In this document: positions 1-10,000 of the stretch, piece after piece
Layout: each line of letters starts with the position of its first letter
Position numbering within the stretch: position 1 is the first letter of the stretch
Source: Limnovirga sp038203525
GTDB taxonomy: Bacteria > Bacteroidota > Bacteroidia > Chitinophagales > Chitinophagaceae
DNA: 64,000 nucleotides
NCBI GenBank assembly: GCA_038203525.1
Contig: JBBRDW010000005.1
Location: 32,437 to 96,436 of the forward strand
Reading direction: 5' to 3'
Notes under the pieces: model-generated
The model's input: only the letters and a program-made list of their open reading frames with translations
What the model was told of the DNA's origin: nothing
Database searches by the model: none
Made by a program: the position numbers and the translations under genes

Positions 1-1
1 C

Positions 2-1048
2 ACAACCTATAAAGATCAGCCGCTTGTAGATCCTTACGCATCGGAAAGTGATAAGCATATAACAGAACGTGGATGGTTTACGCCTTTCCTGCCAGATATA
101 AATCAGCGCAATCCTTTTGTCGCTAATTTCTTAATTCAGCATGCATTGTGGACGGTAGAAGCGTTTGGAATTGACGGCTGGCGTGTAGACACTTATTTCT
201 ACAGCGACCGCGATTTTCTAAACAATGTAAATACGGCGCTTTATATTGAATACCCACGTATCACCATCTTTGGCGAAACAACCATGCAGAGTGTGGTTGA
301 GCAGGCTTACTACATGCAAAACAACATCAACACCACATGGAAGAGCAACCTGCAGGGCGTTACAGATTTTCAATGGCAAGGCGGCGCACTTGCCGGATTA
401 AACGAAGGTTTCGGGTGGTCGAATGGAATTATGAAGTTGTACAATACACTTGTGCAGGATCTACTTTATAAAGACCCAATGCGCAACTGCATATTTCTCG
501 ATAATCACGATCAGGACAGGTTCTATTCCGTAATTGGCGAAGACTTCGCCAAATATAAAATGGGTTTGGGATTGCTCTTTACCCAGCGTGGCATACCGCA
601 GTTGTATTATGGCACCGAGATCTTGATGAAGAATTTTAAAAACCCATCCGATGCGGAAGTACGCAGGGATTTTCCCGGTGGTTTTGCCGGCGATGCAGAA
701 AATAAATTTGTTGCCAGTGGCCGCACTGCTCAGGAAAACGAAGCCTATAATTATGTAAAAACACTGGCGCAATGCCGCATGCGTTCTTCCGCAATTCAAA
801 CGGGCAAAACCACGCAATATGTGCCTGTTGACGGCATGTATGTTTACTTCCGTTACGATGCAAAGCAAACGGTAATGTGTGTGGTAAATACAAGTGATGC
901 TGTTAAAGAAATAGACTTTAGTAATTATGCAGAAAGAACAAACGGGTTTACTAAAGCCACCAATATTGAAAGCAGCGAAACTTATAACACTTCAGACAAA
1001 ACTAATATTCCTGCAAAGACCATTTGGGTTCTTGAGTTAAAGAAATAA
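2..1048 (+). CDS. GH13 alpha-amylase family protein (neopullulanase/cyclomaltodextrinase-like), 5' end outside window
   Basis: The reading frame is open from base 2 to the stop at 1046-1048, so about 348 C-terminal residues of a longer protein are present; the leucine codon at 146 is internal, not a start. The conserved GH13 regions are visible: DINQRNP upstream of the barrel strand, GIDGWRVDT with the nucleophile Asp, IFGETT with the acid/base Glu, and FLDNHDQDRF with the third catalytic Asp. The last ~90 residues form a beta-rich C-terminal domain ending in TIWVLELKK. The pattern resembles SusA-type neopullulanases and cyclomaltodextrinases that split alpha-1,4/1,6-glucans in Bacteroidota. 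Location (periplasm or surface) cannot be judged without the N-terminus. All catalytic residues are intact, so this is a window-edge truncation and not a pseudogene. Exact substrate is inferred only. Confidence 0.9.
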   Translation, partial: TTYKDQPLVDPYASESDKHITERGWFTPFLPDINQRNPFVANFLIQHALWTVEAFGIDGWRVDTYFYSDRDFLNNVNTALYIEYPRITIFGETTMQSVVEQAYYMQNNINTTWKSNLQGVTDFQWQGGALAGLNEGFGWSNGIMKLYNTLVQDLLYKDPMRNCIFLDNHDQDRFYSVIGEDFAKYKMGLGLLFTQRGIPQLYYGTEILMKNFKNPSDAEVRRDFPGGFAGDAENKFVASGRTAQENEAYNYVKTLAQCRMRSSAIQTGKTTQYVPVDGMYVYFRYDAKQTVMCVVNTSDAVKEIDFSNYAERTNGFTKATNIESSETYNTSDKTNIPAKTIWVLELKK

Positions 1049-1055
1049 GTAAATA

Positions 1056-1113
1056 ATTTTTAAGCCAGGCGGCAGTAATGCGATGAAGCTTTACTTGCGT
1101 CGCACTCTTGTAC
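1056..1113 (+). repeat. Bipartite intergenic element, exact core
   Basis: Box A (T-tract, AAGCCAGGC) begins within 10 bp of the amylase stop codon. The exact 19-bp core is at 1095-1113, 30 bp after the start of CCAGGC. This is one of about 40 copies in the window; see the findings. Confidence 0.85.
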
Positions 1114-1247
1114 AGCAAATCTTTACTGACCTTTATCAAAGCGTAGATAGAAGCAACTGCTGTTGGTTAGTTACGATAAAATGATCTTTATTGAAGATCG
1201 TTCAAGAATAACCGATATGCAGATATTAACTCCTGATAACAGAAAAA

Positions 1248-1602
1248 ATGAATAAGCTGCTTAATTTTAGAAATATAGTTTTAGCAGTTTTGTGCATTTC
1301 TTTTACGAGTTGCCATAAATAGTATAAAGTAACGGCAAATGTTTCTTATAAAAATCTTTATGACCATATTTAGGAAGTTCACAGTCGGGTGTGTATGCTG
1401 AATATCTAATCAATTCATCGAACTTCAGCACTAATGTTGGTAAATTTCACCCATAGTTTGAGTATAATACGCTTAAATGCAGAGGGATTTTTTAGTTGAA
1501 AAATTTAAGCATAGAGCTAAATATGTTTTAGAACCTGATAATATTCGCGAAGAAACAAGAACCTTAAATTTAGAAACCTGTAAGGATATTGGAAAAATTT
1601 AA
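1248..1602 (+). pseudogene. Remnant of a small lipoprotein gene
   Basis: An ATG at 1248 opens a typical lipoprotein signal peptide, a Lys-containing start followed by a hydrophobic stretch and the lipobox-like FTSC at residues 18-21, but a stop codon follows two codons after the cysteine (1320). Downstream, stops occur in all frames until an open stretch from ATG 1477 to TAA 1602. Its 41 residues (starting MQRDFLVEKFKH, ending CKDIGKI) look like the tail of a real protein. The simplest reading is one lipoprotein gene broken by nonsense and frameshift changes. I do not recognise the family. A short functional peptide is possible but less likely. Confidence 0.35.
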
Positions 1603-1933
1603 ATAACTACCTGTTGTCTTATTAAAAGGTATCACTGTAACGTGTAAATAGACAATGCATTAATGGTTCAAGTGTCTTTTTCATCTTCGGCAATCCTACC
1701 CAGTAACCCATTTTAACCGGCGAGATGGCTTAATTCAAATAAAATAACATTACGTTTGTTTTTTTGGAATAAAAAACAATAAATTCGTTTTGGCGATTGT
1801 AATATGTCTTTGTTTTTGTACAGAAAATCTGCCAACGCAGAAAACATCAAATTCTTGTTGAAGATAAAACAGAGGTTTTGCTGGTAAAAACAAGATTTAA
1901 CATCCATCAATCTTCCCAATAGAATTACAAAAC
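1603..1933. other. AT-rich intergenic stretch, no gene seen
   Basis: Between the decayed lipoprotein gene and the next repeat copy I see no credible ORF, RNA gene or terminator. The only longer frame, on the minus strand around 1713-1964, has biased composition and no recognisable motif. Confidence 0.5.
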
Positions 1934-1988
1934 GTGCAATAGTACGACGCAATGGACGATGCAAAAAAATCGCTTGCCGGGCTCAAAA
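1934..1988 (-). repeat. Bipartite intergenic element, diverged core
   Basis: Reverse-oriented copy: the core at 1934-1952 differs from the consensus at three positions, and box A (GCCGGGCTCAAAA) starts at 1976. The 29-bp spacing is kept. Box A faces the start of the isomerase-like gene at 2037. Confidence 0.7.
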
Positions 1989-2036
1989 TATTTGGCACAA
2001 CAAGGCTTTTATCATATTTAAAAACAAACATCAGAT

Positions 2037-2954
2037 ATGTCTTACTCAAGAAGAAACTTTATTAAAACAGGTGCGCTAACAGTGGCAGGAACAGCCATGT
2101 TTTCAAGCGAATTGTTTGCCGCAAAAAAGAACAAAGAAGTATTGGGCATACAGTTATATTCTGTACGCGACGATATGATGAAAGACCCGATGGCCACCCT
2201 GCAAAAGCTGGCAGATATGGGTTATACCTATGTAGAACACGCCGATTATTCTGATCGCAAATTCTATAAAAGAACTGCCACGGAATTTAAAAAGATATTA
2301 GACGATATGGGTCTAAAAATGCGCAGTGGCCATACGGTAATGAACTCGAAACACTGGGATGAGGGCAAAAAAGATTTTACAGATGAATGGAAATATACAG
2401 TTTATGATGCATCTGTTGTTGGACAGAAATATGTAATAAGCCCCTGGCTCGATGACCAGTACAGAACAACCAGCGGCGAGTTGAAAAGATACATGGAGGT
2501 GTTTAATAAATGCGGGGCGCTATGCCGAAAAGCAGGGATGAAATTTGGTTATCACAATCATGATTTTGAATTTAGCCAGATGCTGAATGGTGAAAAGGTT
2601 TTTGATATAATTCTGCAAAACACCGATCCTTCACTTGTAGCGCAGCAACTCGATATTGGAAATATGTATCATGCAGGTGGGATTGCAGCCGACATTATCA
2701 AACAATACCCCGGCCGTTTTGAACTGATGCATGTAAAAGACGAAATTAAGTCGGCCGGCGAAGGGGAAATGGGCGGCAAATACGAAAGTACCATTCTTGG
2801 CAAAGGCATACTACCGGTAAAAGAGATAGTTGACCTTGGCAGAAAATCGGGAGGTACCCTGCACTTTATTATTGAGCAAGAATCTTACCAGGATAAAACA
2901 CCTCTGGATTGCGCAAAAGAAGACTTGGCAATTATGAAGGGCTGGGGGTATTAA
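2037..2954 (+). CDS. Tat-exported sugar phosphate isomerase/epimerase-like TIM barrel
   Basis: A 305-residue protein of the xylose isomerase-like TIM barrel (AP endonuclease 2) superfamily. The N-terminus has a twin-arginine signal (SRRNFIKTG, then a hydrophobic stretch to about residue 28), so it is expected to be folded in the cytoplasm and exported. Metal-site type motifs are present: GYTYVEHADY in the first barrel strand, GYHNHDFEF near residue 177, QQLDIGNMYHAGG, FELMHVKDE and HFIIEQESY at the C-terminus. Family members isomerise or epimerise sugars or hydroxy acids using a divalent metal; the substrate here is unknown. It stands alone, with a strong terminator 21 bp after its stop. A second, more distant family member lies at 58779-59609. 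The ATG is well supported by the signal peptide. Confidence 0.85.
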   Translation: MSYSRRNFIKTGALTVAGTAMFSSELFAAKKNKEVLGIQLYSVRDDMMKDPMATLQKLADMGYTYVEHADYSDRKFYKRTATEFKKILDDMGLKMRSGHTVMNSKHWDEGKKDFTDEWKYTVYDASVVGQKYVISPWLDDQYRTTSGELKRYMEVFNKCGALCRKAGMKFGYHNHDFEFSQMLNGEKVFDIILQNTDPSLVAQQLDIGNMYHAGGIAADIIKQYPGRFELMHVKDEIKSAGEGEMGGKYESTILGKGILPVKEIVDLGRKSGGTLHFIIEQESYQDKTPLDCAKEDLAIMKGWGY

Positions 2955-2975
2955 TACTATAAATTAGATCATTCT

Positions 2976-3012
2976 AAAAGGGCATCAGCTGATCACTGAT
3001 GCCCTTTTATTG
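2976..3012 (+). terminator. Intrinsic terminator after the isomerase-like gene
   Basis: A perfect 13-bp inverted repeat (AAAAGGGCATCAG / CTGATGCCCTTTT) encloses a 7-base loop and ends in a T-rich stretch, 21 bp after the stop codon at 2954. Confidence 0.85.
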
Positions 3013-3068
3013 AAATTAAAAGGATGGCTTGCCCGGTCAGGACGAAATGCTGGATAAGAGAAAAAGCG

Positions 3069-3124
3069 GTAAAACTGTGCGACGCAACCGGGCTCAATAA
3101 AAGCGAGAAAGCAGGGTAAAAAAA
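3069..3124 (-). repeat. Bipartite intergenic element, diverged core
   Basis: The core half GTGCGACGCAA (3077-3087) is intact while the outer half has changed. A box A-like GCAGGGTAAAAAAA starts at 3111, keeping the 29-bp spacing. It faces the CoA-transferase gene. Confidence 0.55.
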
Positions 3125-3164
3125 CTATCCTGTGTATTTACAGCCGGCATTTATTTGCAGGCCC

Positions 3165-3172
3165 TAACTTTG
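3165..3172 (+). promoter_or_regulatory. Bacteroidota -7 box (TAACTTTG) upstream of CoA-transferase B
   Basis: TAACTTTG matches the Bacteroidota sigma-A -7 consensus TAnnTTTG and lies 17 bp before the ATG at 3190, implying a leader of roughly a dozen bases. No convincing -33 TTTG is seen at the usual distance. Confidence 0.35.
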
Positions 3173-3189
3173 CAATTAAAATTGTTTGT

Positions 3190-3846
3190 ATGGCGCTGGA
3201 TAAATACGGTATTGCGAAACGGATAGCGCAGGAACTGAAAGACGGGATGTATGTAAATCTCGGCATAGGTATTCCAACACTAGTGGCGAATTTTATTCCG
3301 GAAGGGATGACTGTGATATTGCAAAGCGAGAATGGCATACTTGGAACGGGGCCATATCCTGCCGAAGACGATATTGAGGCAGATCTAATTAACGCGGGTA
3401 AGGAAACGGTTACTATAATGGATGGGGGTGTATTTTTTGACAGTGCAGAAAGTTTTGGGATGATAAGAGCGGGTAAGATTGACCTTACTGTGCTTGGTGC
3501 AATGGAAGTGAGTGATAAGGGGGATATTGCAAACTGGAAAATTCCGGGGAAAATGGTAAAAGGAATGGGAGGAGCCATGGACCTTGTGGCAAGTGCAAAA
3601 AATATTATTGTCGCTATGCAGCACACAAACCCGAAAGGTGAGAGCAAATTACTTTCATCCTGCACACTGCCACTTACAGGGGTTCAATGCGTAAAAAGGG
3701 TGGTTACAGAACTGGCAGTGATGGATATTACAGCAGATGGTTTTGTTTTAAAAGAAAGGGCCCCAGGTGTAAGTATTGAAGAAATAAAAAATAAAACAAC
3801 TGGCCGCCTGAAAGTGCCTGATATTGTTCCCGAAATGATGCTCTAA
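3190..3846 (+). CDS. scoB: 3-oxoacid CoA-transferase subunit B
   Basis: A 218-residue protein matching the B subunit of succinyl-CoA:3-ketoacid (or acetate/butyrate-acetoacetate) CoA-transferase. Family landmarks are NLGIGIPTLVANF near residue 23, the catalytic glutamate in LQSENGILG near residue 48, the GGVFFDSAESFGMIR segment and MVKGMGGAMDL. The length is normal for a separate B subunit. The enzyme moves CoA between succinate or acetate and 3-oxo acids in ketone body and short-chain acid metabolism, in the cytoplasm. The partner A subunit is not adjacent (the upstream gene is an isomerase, the downstream one an adhesin), so it must be encoded elsewhere. A -7 box just upstream suggests it is transcribed alone. 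The symbol is by family; atoA would be an alternative. Confidence 0.92.
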   Translation: MALDKYGIAKRIAQELKDGMYVNLGIGIPTLVANFIPEGMTVILQSENGILGTGPYPAEDDIEADLINAGKETVTIMDGGVFFDSAESFGMIRAGKIDLTVLGAMEVSDKGDIANWKIPGKMVKGMGGAMDLVASAKNIIVAMQHTNPKGESKLLSSCTLPLTGVQCVKRVVTELAVMDITADGFVLKERAPGVSIEEIKNKTTGRLKVPDIVPEMML

Positions 3847-3912
3847 ACGGGTCTCCCCGAACAACTTATTTTCTTTTATTTCGTTACTGTTTAGTCTAAT
3901 ATCAATCTTATA

Positions 3913-6744
3913 TTGAAAGCTGTTTATTCTTATAATTTTGTTTTATGGGTTTTGCTATTGACTGCACCATGTATTTCTGCTTTTGCACAACCTAAGGCAG
4001 ACTTTACTTCGTCGGTAACGGAAGGCTGCAGCCCTTTATCTGTTCAGTTTACTGATATTTCAACAGGCTCACCAACAAGTTGGTTATGGAAATTCGGCAC
4101 TGGCAAAACTTCAGTTTTACAAAATCCTTTCGTAATTTTTGATACGGCTGGAATATTTACCGTTACATTAACTGTTAGCAATGGTCCTGACACAGACGTA
4201 ATAATTAAGGTTGCTTACATAATTGCAGACACGATTCCAAAAGTTCGGTTTAATTTTTTGCCAATTTCAGGGTGCGTACCATTGAATGTAAATTTTACAG
4301 ATAGCAGCAGCGCAGGTTCCGGTAGCTTAACAAAATGGTTTTGGGATTTTGGGGATGGTTATACTGCTGATAGTACCAATGCCAGTGTAAACCACACGTA
4401 CACCACCACCGGAACTTTTAAAGTTAAACTTACTGTAGAGAACAGTAACGGCTGCAGAGATTCGTTAATATTAGACAGCACTATACACACCGGAACAAAG
4501 CCGGTTCCTTTTTTTACTGCAAATCCTACGAGTGATTGCGCGAAAAATCCATTTAATTTTACAAACCTTACTACCGGTACAGTTACGTCATGGCAATGGG
4601 CTTTCGGCGATGGAGATACCAGTTCAAGGAAAAATCCAAGTCATTTCTACACTGATTCGGGTAAAATGACGATAAAACTATTTGCGATAAACAATGGTTG
4701 TGTTGACTCATTTATTCGGTATGATTATGTTTATGTGAAACCTCCCTATGTGAAAATCAGGTATAGTTTTGCGTGCAATATTCCTTACACCCGCAGCTTT
4801 CAGGCAAAATACGTAGGTGTAAGCAGTTTTTACTGGGATTTTGGCGATGGAACAATAGATTCTGTGAGTACCTCACCCGTTTATACATACAAAGATACCG
4901 GCACTTACATTGTAAAGCTATTTTCGTTCGGACCAGAATGTAATTTCAGAGATACCGCGCTCGTATATGTTATTGACGAAAAGCCCGTGATTAATTTTAG
5001 CGCTCAAAAAACTCAAATTTGTAAGAACGATACCGTTCATTTTAATGTTACCGGGCTTAACTTGAACTATATTAAAGCATTTGCATGTGATTATGGTGAT
5101 GGAAATGTGAGCAGTTTTAACCCATCCCCTAATTCCCGGCATGTGTACAATAAAACAGGCACCTATTACCCCACAATTATTACACTGGATATACAAGGTT
5201 GTTACGATACATTTCCAGCGCCATTTAAAATAGAAATTTATGGGCCAACTGCGGGCTTTGCAAACAACAGTGCTGTTTGCGTAAACAACTCTACAGGTTT
5301 TACGGATTTATCTTCTACAGATGGTGTTCATACCTTGGTCAACTGGCTTTGGGATTATGGCGATGGCACTGTGGAAAGCCTTACCGCGCCTGGTTTTCAA
5401 CATACTTATAATAAAACTGGTACGTATAACGTAAAACTAAAAGTATCAGATTCAAATGGGTGTGAAGATAGTATAACGAACGCCAGTACTTTGGCCGTTG
5501 TAAATAAACCTCAAACTGATTTTACAATGTCCGACACATTAATCTGTTTTGGAAATCAGCTTTTCTTTTCAGATATTTCAGCCGGCCAAATACTTGGTCG
5601 TGAATGGTTTTTTGGCGATAGTGATACTTCTACCCAAATGATTGCAACGCATACTTATAAGACTGCCGGTAGTTTTAATATTATGCTTGTAACAGGCAAC
5701 CAGTCCGGCTGTTCAGATTCTTTAACTAAGACGGTTAAAGTATTGCCGTTACCGGTTGTTAATGCCGGTAACGATTCTGTAATATGTGCAGGGCAGTCAA
5801 TAGTTTTACAACCTTCTGGGGCAGTCAATTATACTTGGTCATTTCAATCATCACTAAGTTGCACCAATTGCACTAACCCATCGGCAACACCCCAAAACAA
5901 TACTAACTACAGCGTTACGGGTTCAGATATCTATGGCTGTAAGTCATCCGACTCTTTGTTTGTAACGGTAAAACAACTTTTTACAGTTTCGCTTTCAAAA
6001 CCTTTAGATACTGTATGTGTTGGCAGTTCTACTCCACTAATGGCGATTGGCGCAGAACTTTACAACTGGCAGCCGCCAACTGGCTTAAGCAATGCTAATG
6101 TTGCAAATCCTATTGCAACACCTTTAGCCACTACTACCTATACCGTTACCGGCAACGATAGTAAAAATTGCTTTACCAGCTCAGCAGCGGTTACTGTCCT
6201 TGTGTCACCCTACCCTGTTTTTAATATTATTGACAGCAGCGTTACTCTTTCTGGTGGAACAAGTTTTCTAATTCGTGTAAACAACTCGGTTGATATTGTC
6301 AAGTGGCAATGGTCGCCACCAACAGATTTATCCTGTGTAACTTGTCCGCAGCCAGTTGCAAAAGCAAATAAAATTGTTCAGTACACAGCCATTGCAACAA
6401 ACGCTTTGGGCTGTAGTGTAAGCGATAAAATAATAATAAGAGGTTTATGTAACAGCGAAGTAATATATATTCCAAATACTTTTTCTCCAAATGGCGATAA
6501 TGTAAACGATCGTTTTTATCCACGAGGCTCAGGGCTTTACCTTGTAAAATCAATGCGCATTTTTAACCGTCTGGGTCAGATTGTTTTTGAGAAAATAAAT
6601 TTTGCCGCAGACGTAGCAAGCGAGGGCTGGAATGGCACCTACCGGTCAAAAAAGCTACCGCAGGATGTATATATTTATTTTATTGAAGTGATTTGCAACG
6701 ATGGAAAATTATTTACTATAAAAGGAGATATTACCCTGCTTTAA
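3913..6744 (+). CDS. Multi-PKD-domain exported protein with gliding-motility C-terminal (T9SS type B) domain
   Basis: A 943-residue secreted protein. It opens with a signal peptide (cleavage likely after SAFA, residue 25) from a TTG codon; no in-frame ATG lies nearby upstream. Residues ~28-610 hold about seven PKD-type domains, recognised by repeated WxFGDG or WDFGDG motifs followed by HTYxxTGTYxV strands. Each domain also carries a Cys near the start and one near the SNGCxDS strand, as in Cys-paired PKD arrays of Bacteroidota. Two Ig-like repeats follow (CTNCTNPSATP and related, ~615-760). The last ~90 residues (IPNTFSPNGDNVNDRF, RIFNRLGQIVFE, GWNGTYRSKKLPQDVYIYFI) form the gliding-motility-associated CHU_C domain that directs type IX secretion and surface attachment. 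Probable role: surface adhesin or matrix protein. Ligand unknown. Confidence 0.9.
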   Translation: MKAVYSYNFVLWVLLLTAPCISAFAQPKADFTSSVTEGCSPLSVQFTDISTGSPTSWLWKFGTGKTSVLQNPFVIFDTAGIFTVTLTVSNGPDTDVIIKVAYIIADTIPKVRFNFLPISGCVPLNVNFTDSSSAGSGSLTKWFWDFGDGYTADSTNASVNHTYTTTGTFKVKLTVENSNGCRDSLILDSTIHTGTKPVPFFTANPTSDCAKNPFNFTNLTTGTVTSWQWAFGDGDTSSRKNPSHFYTDSGKMTIKLFAINNGCVDSFIRYDYVYVKPPYVKIRYSFACNIPYTRSFQAKYVGVSSFYWDFGDGTIDSVSTSPVYTYKDTGTYIVKLFSFGPECNFRDTALVYVIDEKPVINFSAQKTQICKNDTVHFNVTGLNLNYIKAFACDYGDGNVSSFNPSPNSRHVYNKTGTYYPTIITLDIQGCYDTFPAPFKIEIYGPTAGFANNSAVCVNNSTGFTDLSSTDGVHTLVNWLWDYGDGTVESLTAPGFQHTYNKTGTYNVKLKVSDSNGCEDSITNASTLAVVNKPQTDFTMSDTLICFGNQLFFSDISAGQILGREWFFGDSDTSTQMIATHTYKTAGSFNIMLVTGNQSGCSDSLTKTVKVLPLPVVNAGNDSVICAGQSIVLQPSGAVNYTWSFQSSLSCTNCTNPSATPQNNTNYSVTGSDIYGCKSSDSLFVTVKQLFTVSLSKPLDTVCVGSSTPLMAIGAELYNWQPPTGLSNANVANPIATPLATTTYTVTGNDSKNCFTSSAAVTVLVSPYPVFNIIDSSVTLSGGTSFLIRVNNSVDIVKWQWSPPTDLSCVTCPQPVAKANKIVQYTAIATNALGCSVSDKIIIRGLCNSEVIYIPNTFSPNGDNVNDRFYPRGSGLYLVKSMRIFNRLGQIVFEKINFAADVASEGWNGTYRSKKLPQDVYIYFIEVICNDGKLFTIKGDITLL

Positions 6745-7073
6745 GTATAATACCGGCAAACAGTTTCTTAGGTAATAATTCGTCCTCATTTGCCGCTGAT
6801 TTTTCTAGCCGGGCATTTGTGTTTTATGGCACAACAGACGATGCTATCACAGCTAAAGGTTATAACCCAATTCAAAAAAATCAATAAAAGAAAGATCACA
6901 ACGGAAAGGTAAAACACTAAAGCTTTCCATGTTAAAAAAATGTAGCAAAGTTTATCCACAAATAATGGAACAGTCTTTGCTTTGCTGGCACTGGTTGTTA
7001 CCTTTAGGGCGATTTTGCGTTTTATTAAGAAAGTGGGTATACTATATTAAAAAAACAGCCGTTGAAACCAGTT
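6745..7073 (+). other. Intergenic region without a gene, with an isolated box A remnant
   Basis: The 329 bp between the PKD and TPR genes hold two short open frames (6693-6887 and 6929-7123) with no family resemblance; the second runs into the TPR gene in another frame. TAGCCGGGCATTTG at 6806-6819 resembles box A of the dispersed element, but no core follows at the expected distance. No terminator hairpin is evident. Confidence 0.45.
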
Positions 7074-10000
7074 ATGAATTTATATTTAAAAAAGCTCAGC
7101 ATACTATTCCTTGCTGTTTTTAGTGCAACTGCAGTACAGGCTCAGTTTACCAAAGCAAATGACGACCCCGATGCTGATTTTAAACTTGCCAAAGAGCTTT
7201 ATCAGAAAGAACAGTTCAGCCTCGCTTATCCATTGTTTAAAATGCTGTATGCAGAGAATAAAACCAACAGCAGCATTCCGGTAACTATTCAAACCGAATC
7301 GAAATACTATTCTATCGTTTGCGGACTTGAGCTGCAGGATCAAACAGCAGAAACAGCAGCGATGGAATTTATTGCGTTGGAACATAACGAGCCAAGAACA
7401 GAGATGATGAGTTATCATCTGGGGGAATACTATTATACTAAAAAGAATTTTATTGATGCACTTACTTATTTTCAAAATACCAATTACGATAATCTGAGCA
7501 ACAGTGAGATTGCATCTATGAAATTTCACGAGGCATATGCCTATTTTACCATGCAGCGTTTTAACGAAGCGAAACCCCTGTTCAATGCAATCCGCCAGAT
7601 ACCTGCTGACCCTAATTATGTAGATGCCAATTATTACTACGGCTTTATTGTATTTGGTGAAAAAAATTATAAAGAAGCGCTAAGTAGTTTTAAGATCACC
7701 GAAAACAAGCCCGCTTACCAGGGTATTGTTCCGTATTACATAACAGAAATTTATTATTACAGCGGCGACAAAGAAAAAGCACTCGATTATGGTGAAAAAG
7801 CATTGCAGAAAGGTGGGCAATTCTACGACCTGCAGATGCACCAAATTGTAGGGCATATTTATTTTGAGAAAAAGAATTTTGAAAAAGCGCTTCCGCATAT
7901 TGAACAATACGTTACAAAAACACAAAAAGTAAACAGGGAAGATCTTTATGAGCTTGCATTTTGTTATTACTATACAAAGCAATACCGTAAAGCGGTTGAC
8001 GGCTTTAAGGAACTTGGCGGCAAGCAAGATTCGCTTGCACAAAACAGCATGTATCTTTTAGCAGATTCTTATTTAAAGATCGGCCAGAAACCAAGTGCAA
8101 GAAGCGCTTTCCTTTTCTGCGCTTTAAACAGCAGTAACAAAACACAGAAAGAAATATCGAAATTTAATTTTGGTAAATTGTCATACGAGCTGGGCTATAC
8201 AGATGTTGCACTAAACGAATTAAAAGATTTTATAGCAGCTTATCCTAAAAGCGAATATGCCGATGAAGCAAAAGATCTACTCGTTAATGTACTTGCCAAT
8301 ACCAATAATTACAAAGAAGCTTTGAGCCTGGTTGGCAATATGCGTGTAAGGGCAGAATCTGTAAAAAGGGTTTATCCAAAAATCTTATATGGCCGGGCAG
8401 TTGAATTGGTAAATGACCAACAAATAGTGCAGGCTGAAGCTTTACTGAATGAAATTTTTGAATCTGACTATAATTTTGCGCAATTGCCCTTTGCCAATTT
8501 CTGGAAAGGTGAAATTGCATTTAGAATAAACCAGTTTGATTCCGCTATTTACTACCTGGGCAACTATATGAAAACGCCGGTTGTTTATGGAGAAGTTAAC
8601 CCCACAAATGCCAGGTATAGCCTGGGTTATAGCTTTATGCGCCAGGAAGATTATACTGATGCGCTTAAATATTTTGAACAAATTACCACTTCTGTTACCG
8701 CTGCCTCAAAACCTATTGAACAGGACGCCTACAGCCGCAGTGCCGACTGTTATTTTATGCAGAAGAAATTCAGCAAGGCTTTGCAGATGTATGATAATAT
8801 TATCAATAACAATCTTCAGGGAGCCGACTATGCATTATACCAAAAAGCAGTTATAGCAGGTGCATCCAGCCAGTATGCACAAAAGGTCGCGTTGTTACAG
8901 TCAATAGCAATGCGATTTCCATCATCTGCAATGGTGCCAGACGCAAATATGGAGATAGCCAATACTTACCTTGCAAACGACCAGTACGAGGCAGCAATTG
9001 CGCCATTAAACGCAGTACTGAAAAATAAAAATGCAGAATCGCTTAAACCTCAGGCTTACTTAAAATTGGGGATTGCCTATTTTAATCAAAATAATAACAA
9101 TGAAGCACTCAATAATTTTAAACAGCTCATCTCAACTTATCCCAACTCAGAGGAAAGCGACGAAGCAGTTGATTATGTACGCAACATATTTATAGAGAAC
9201 CAGCGCCCGGCCGAGTTTGTAACATTCATGCGACAGAACGGCAAGATTATTAGTTACTCCGAAGAAGACTCGCTTACTTATGTATCTGCAAGCATTCCTT
9301 ATAACAATAAATCGTATGATGCAGCACTGAAAAGTTTTACAGATTACTTGCAGAAATTTCCTGATGGCAAGTATGCCGTTGACGCTAATTACCAGGTTGC
9401 AGATATTTACAATGGCAAAAAAGATTTTACCAACGCATTAAAATACTTTGCAGCAGTTGCTAACAGGGCTCCAAATAAGTTTGCCGAAATAAGTGTACTG
9501 CAGGCTGCACGCATATGCTATTTTGAGTTGAAAGATTATACCCAAGCCGAGCAATATTTTCTACAGTTAAAAACTTTGGCGGTTTCCGCAGAGAATAAAT
9601 TAGAAGCGATGCGCGGCCTGCTGCGTTGCCAGTTTAAATTATCGCAATGGGCGGATGGTGTTACCAATGCACAAGACCTGCTGCAACAGAAAGGTGTTGC
9701 TACTGATGATAAAATGATGGCCAATATGGTTATCGCAAAAAGCTATCAATACAACAACCTGTTATTTGAAGCAGCGGCCGCTTACAAGCAGGTTGTAGAG
9801 CTTGGCAAATCGGAATATGCGGCAGAGGCACGATACCGTATTGCTGAAATTTTATCGCTGCAAAACAAATTACCCGAAGCGGAAAAAGCTGCTTTTGAAG
9901 TAATCAATAAAGCCGGCTCTTACGATTACTGGATAACCAAAGCTTACATATTGCTGGGCGATATTTATTTTAAAGAAAAAGATTATTTTAATTCTGAAGC

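Noticed and set aside
461..868. Antisense ORF over the amylase gene
   Set aside because: No family motif, no start context, and the plus strand encodes intact GH13 catalytic regions.
2..1048. Amylase as a truncated pseudogene
   Set aside because: The frame is open to the window edge and all catalytic residues are present; truncation is by the window.
6929..7123. Short ORF before the TPR gene
   Set aside because: Overlaps the TPR signal peptide region in another frame and has no recognisable sequence.
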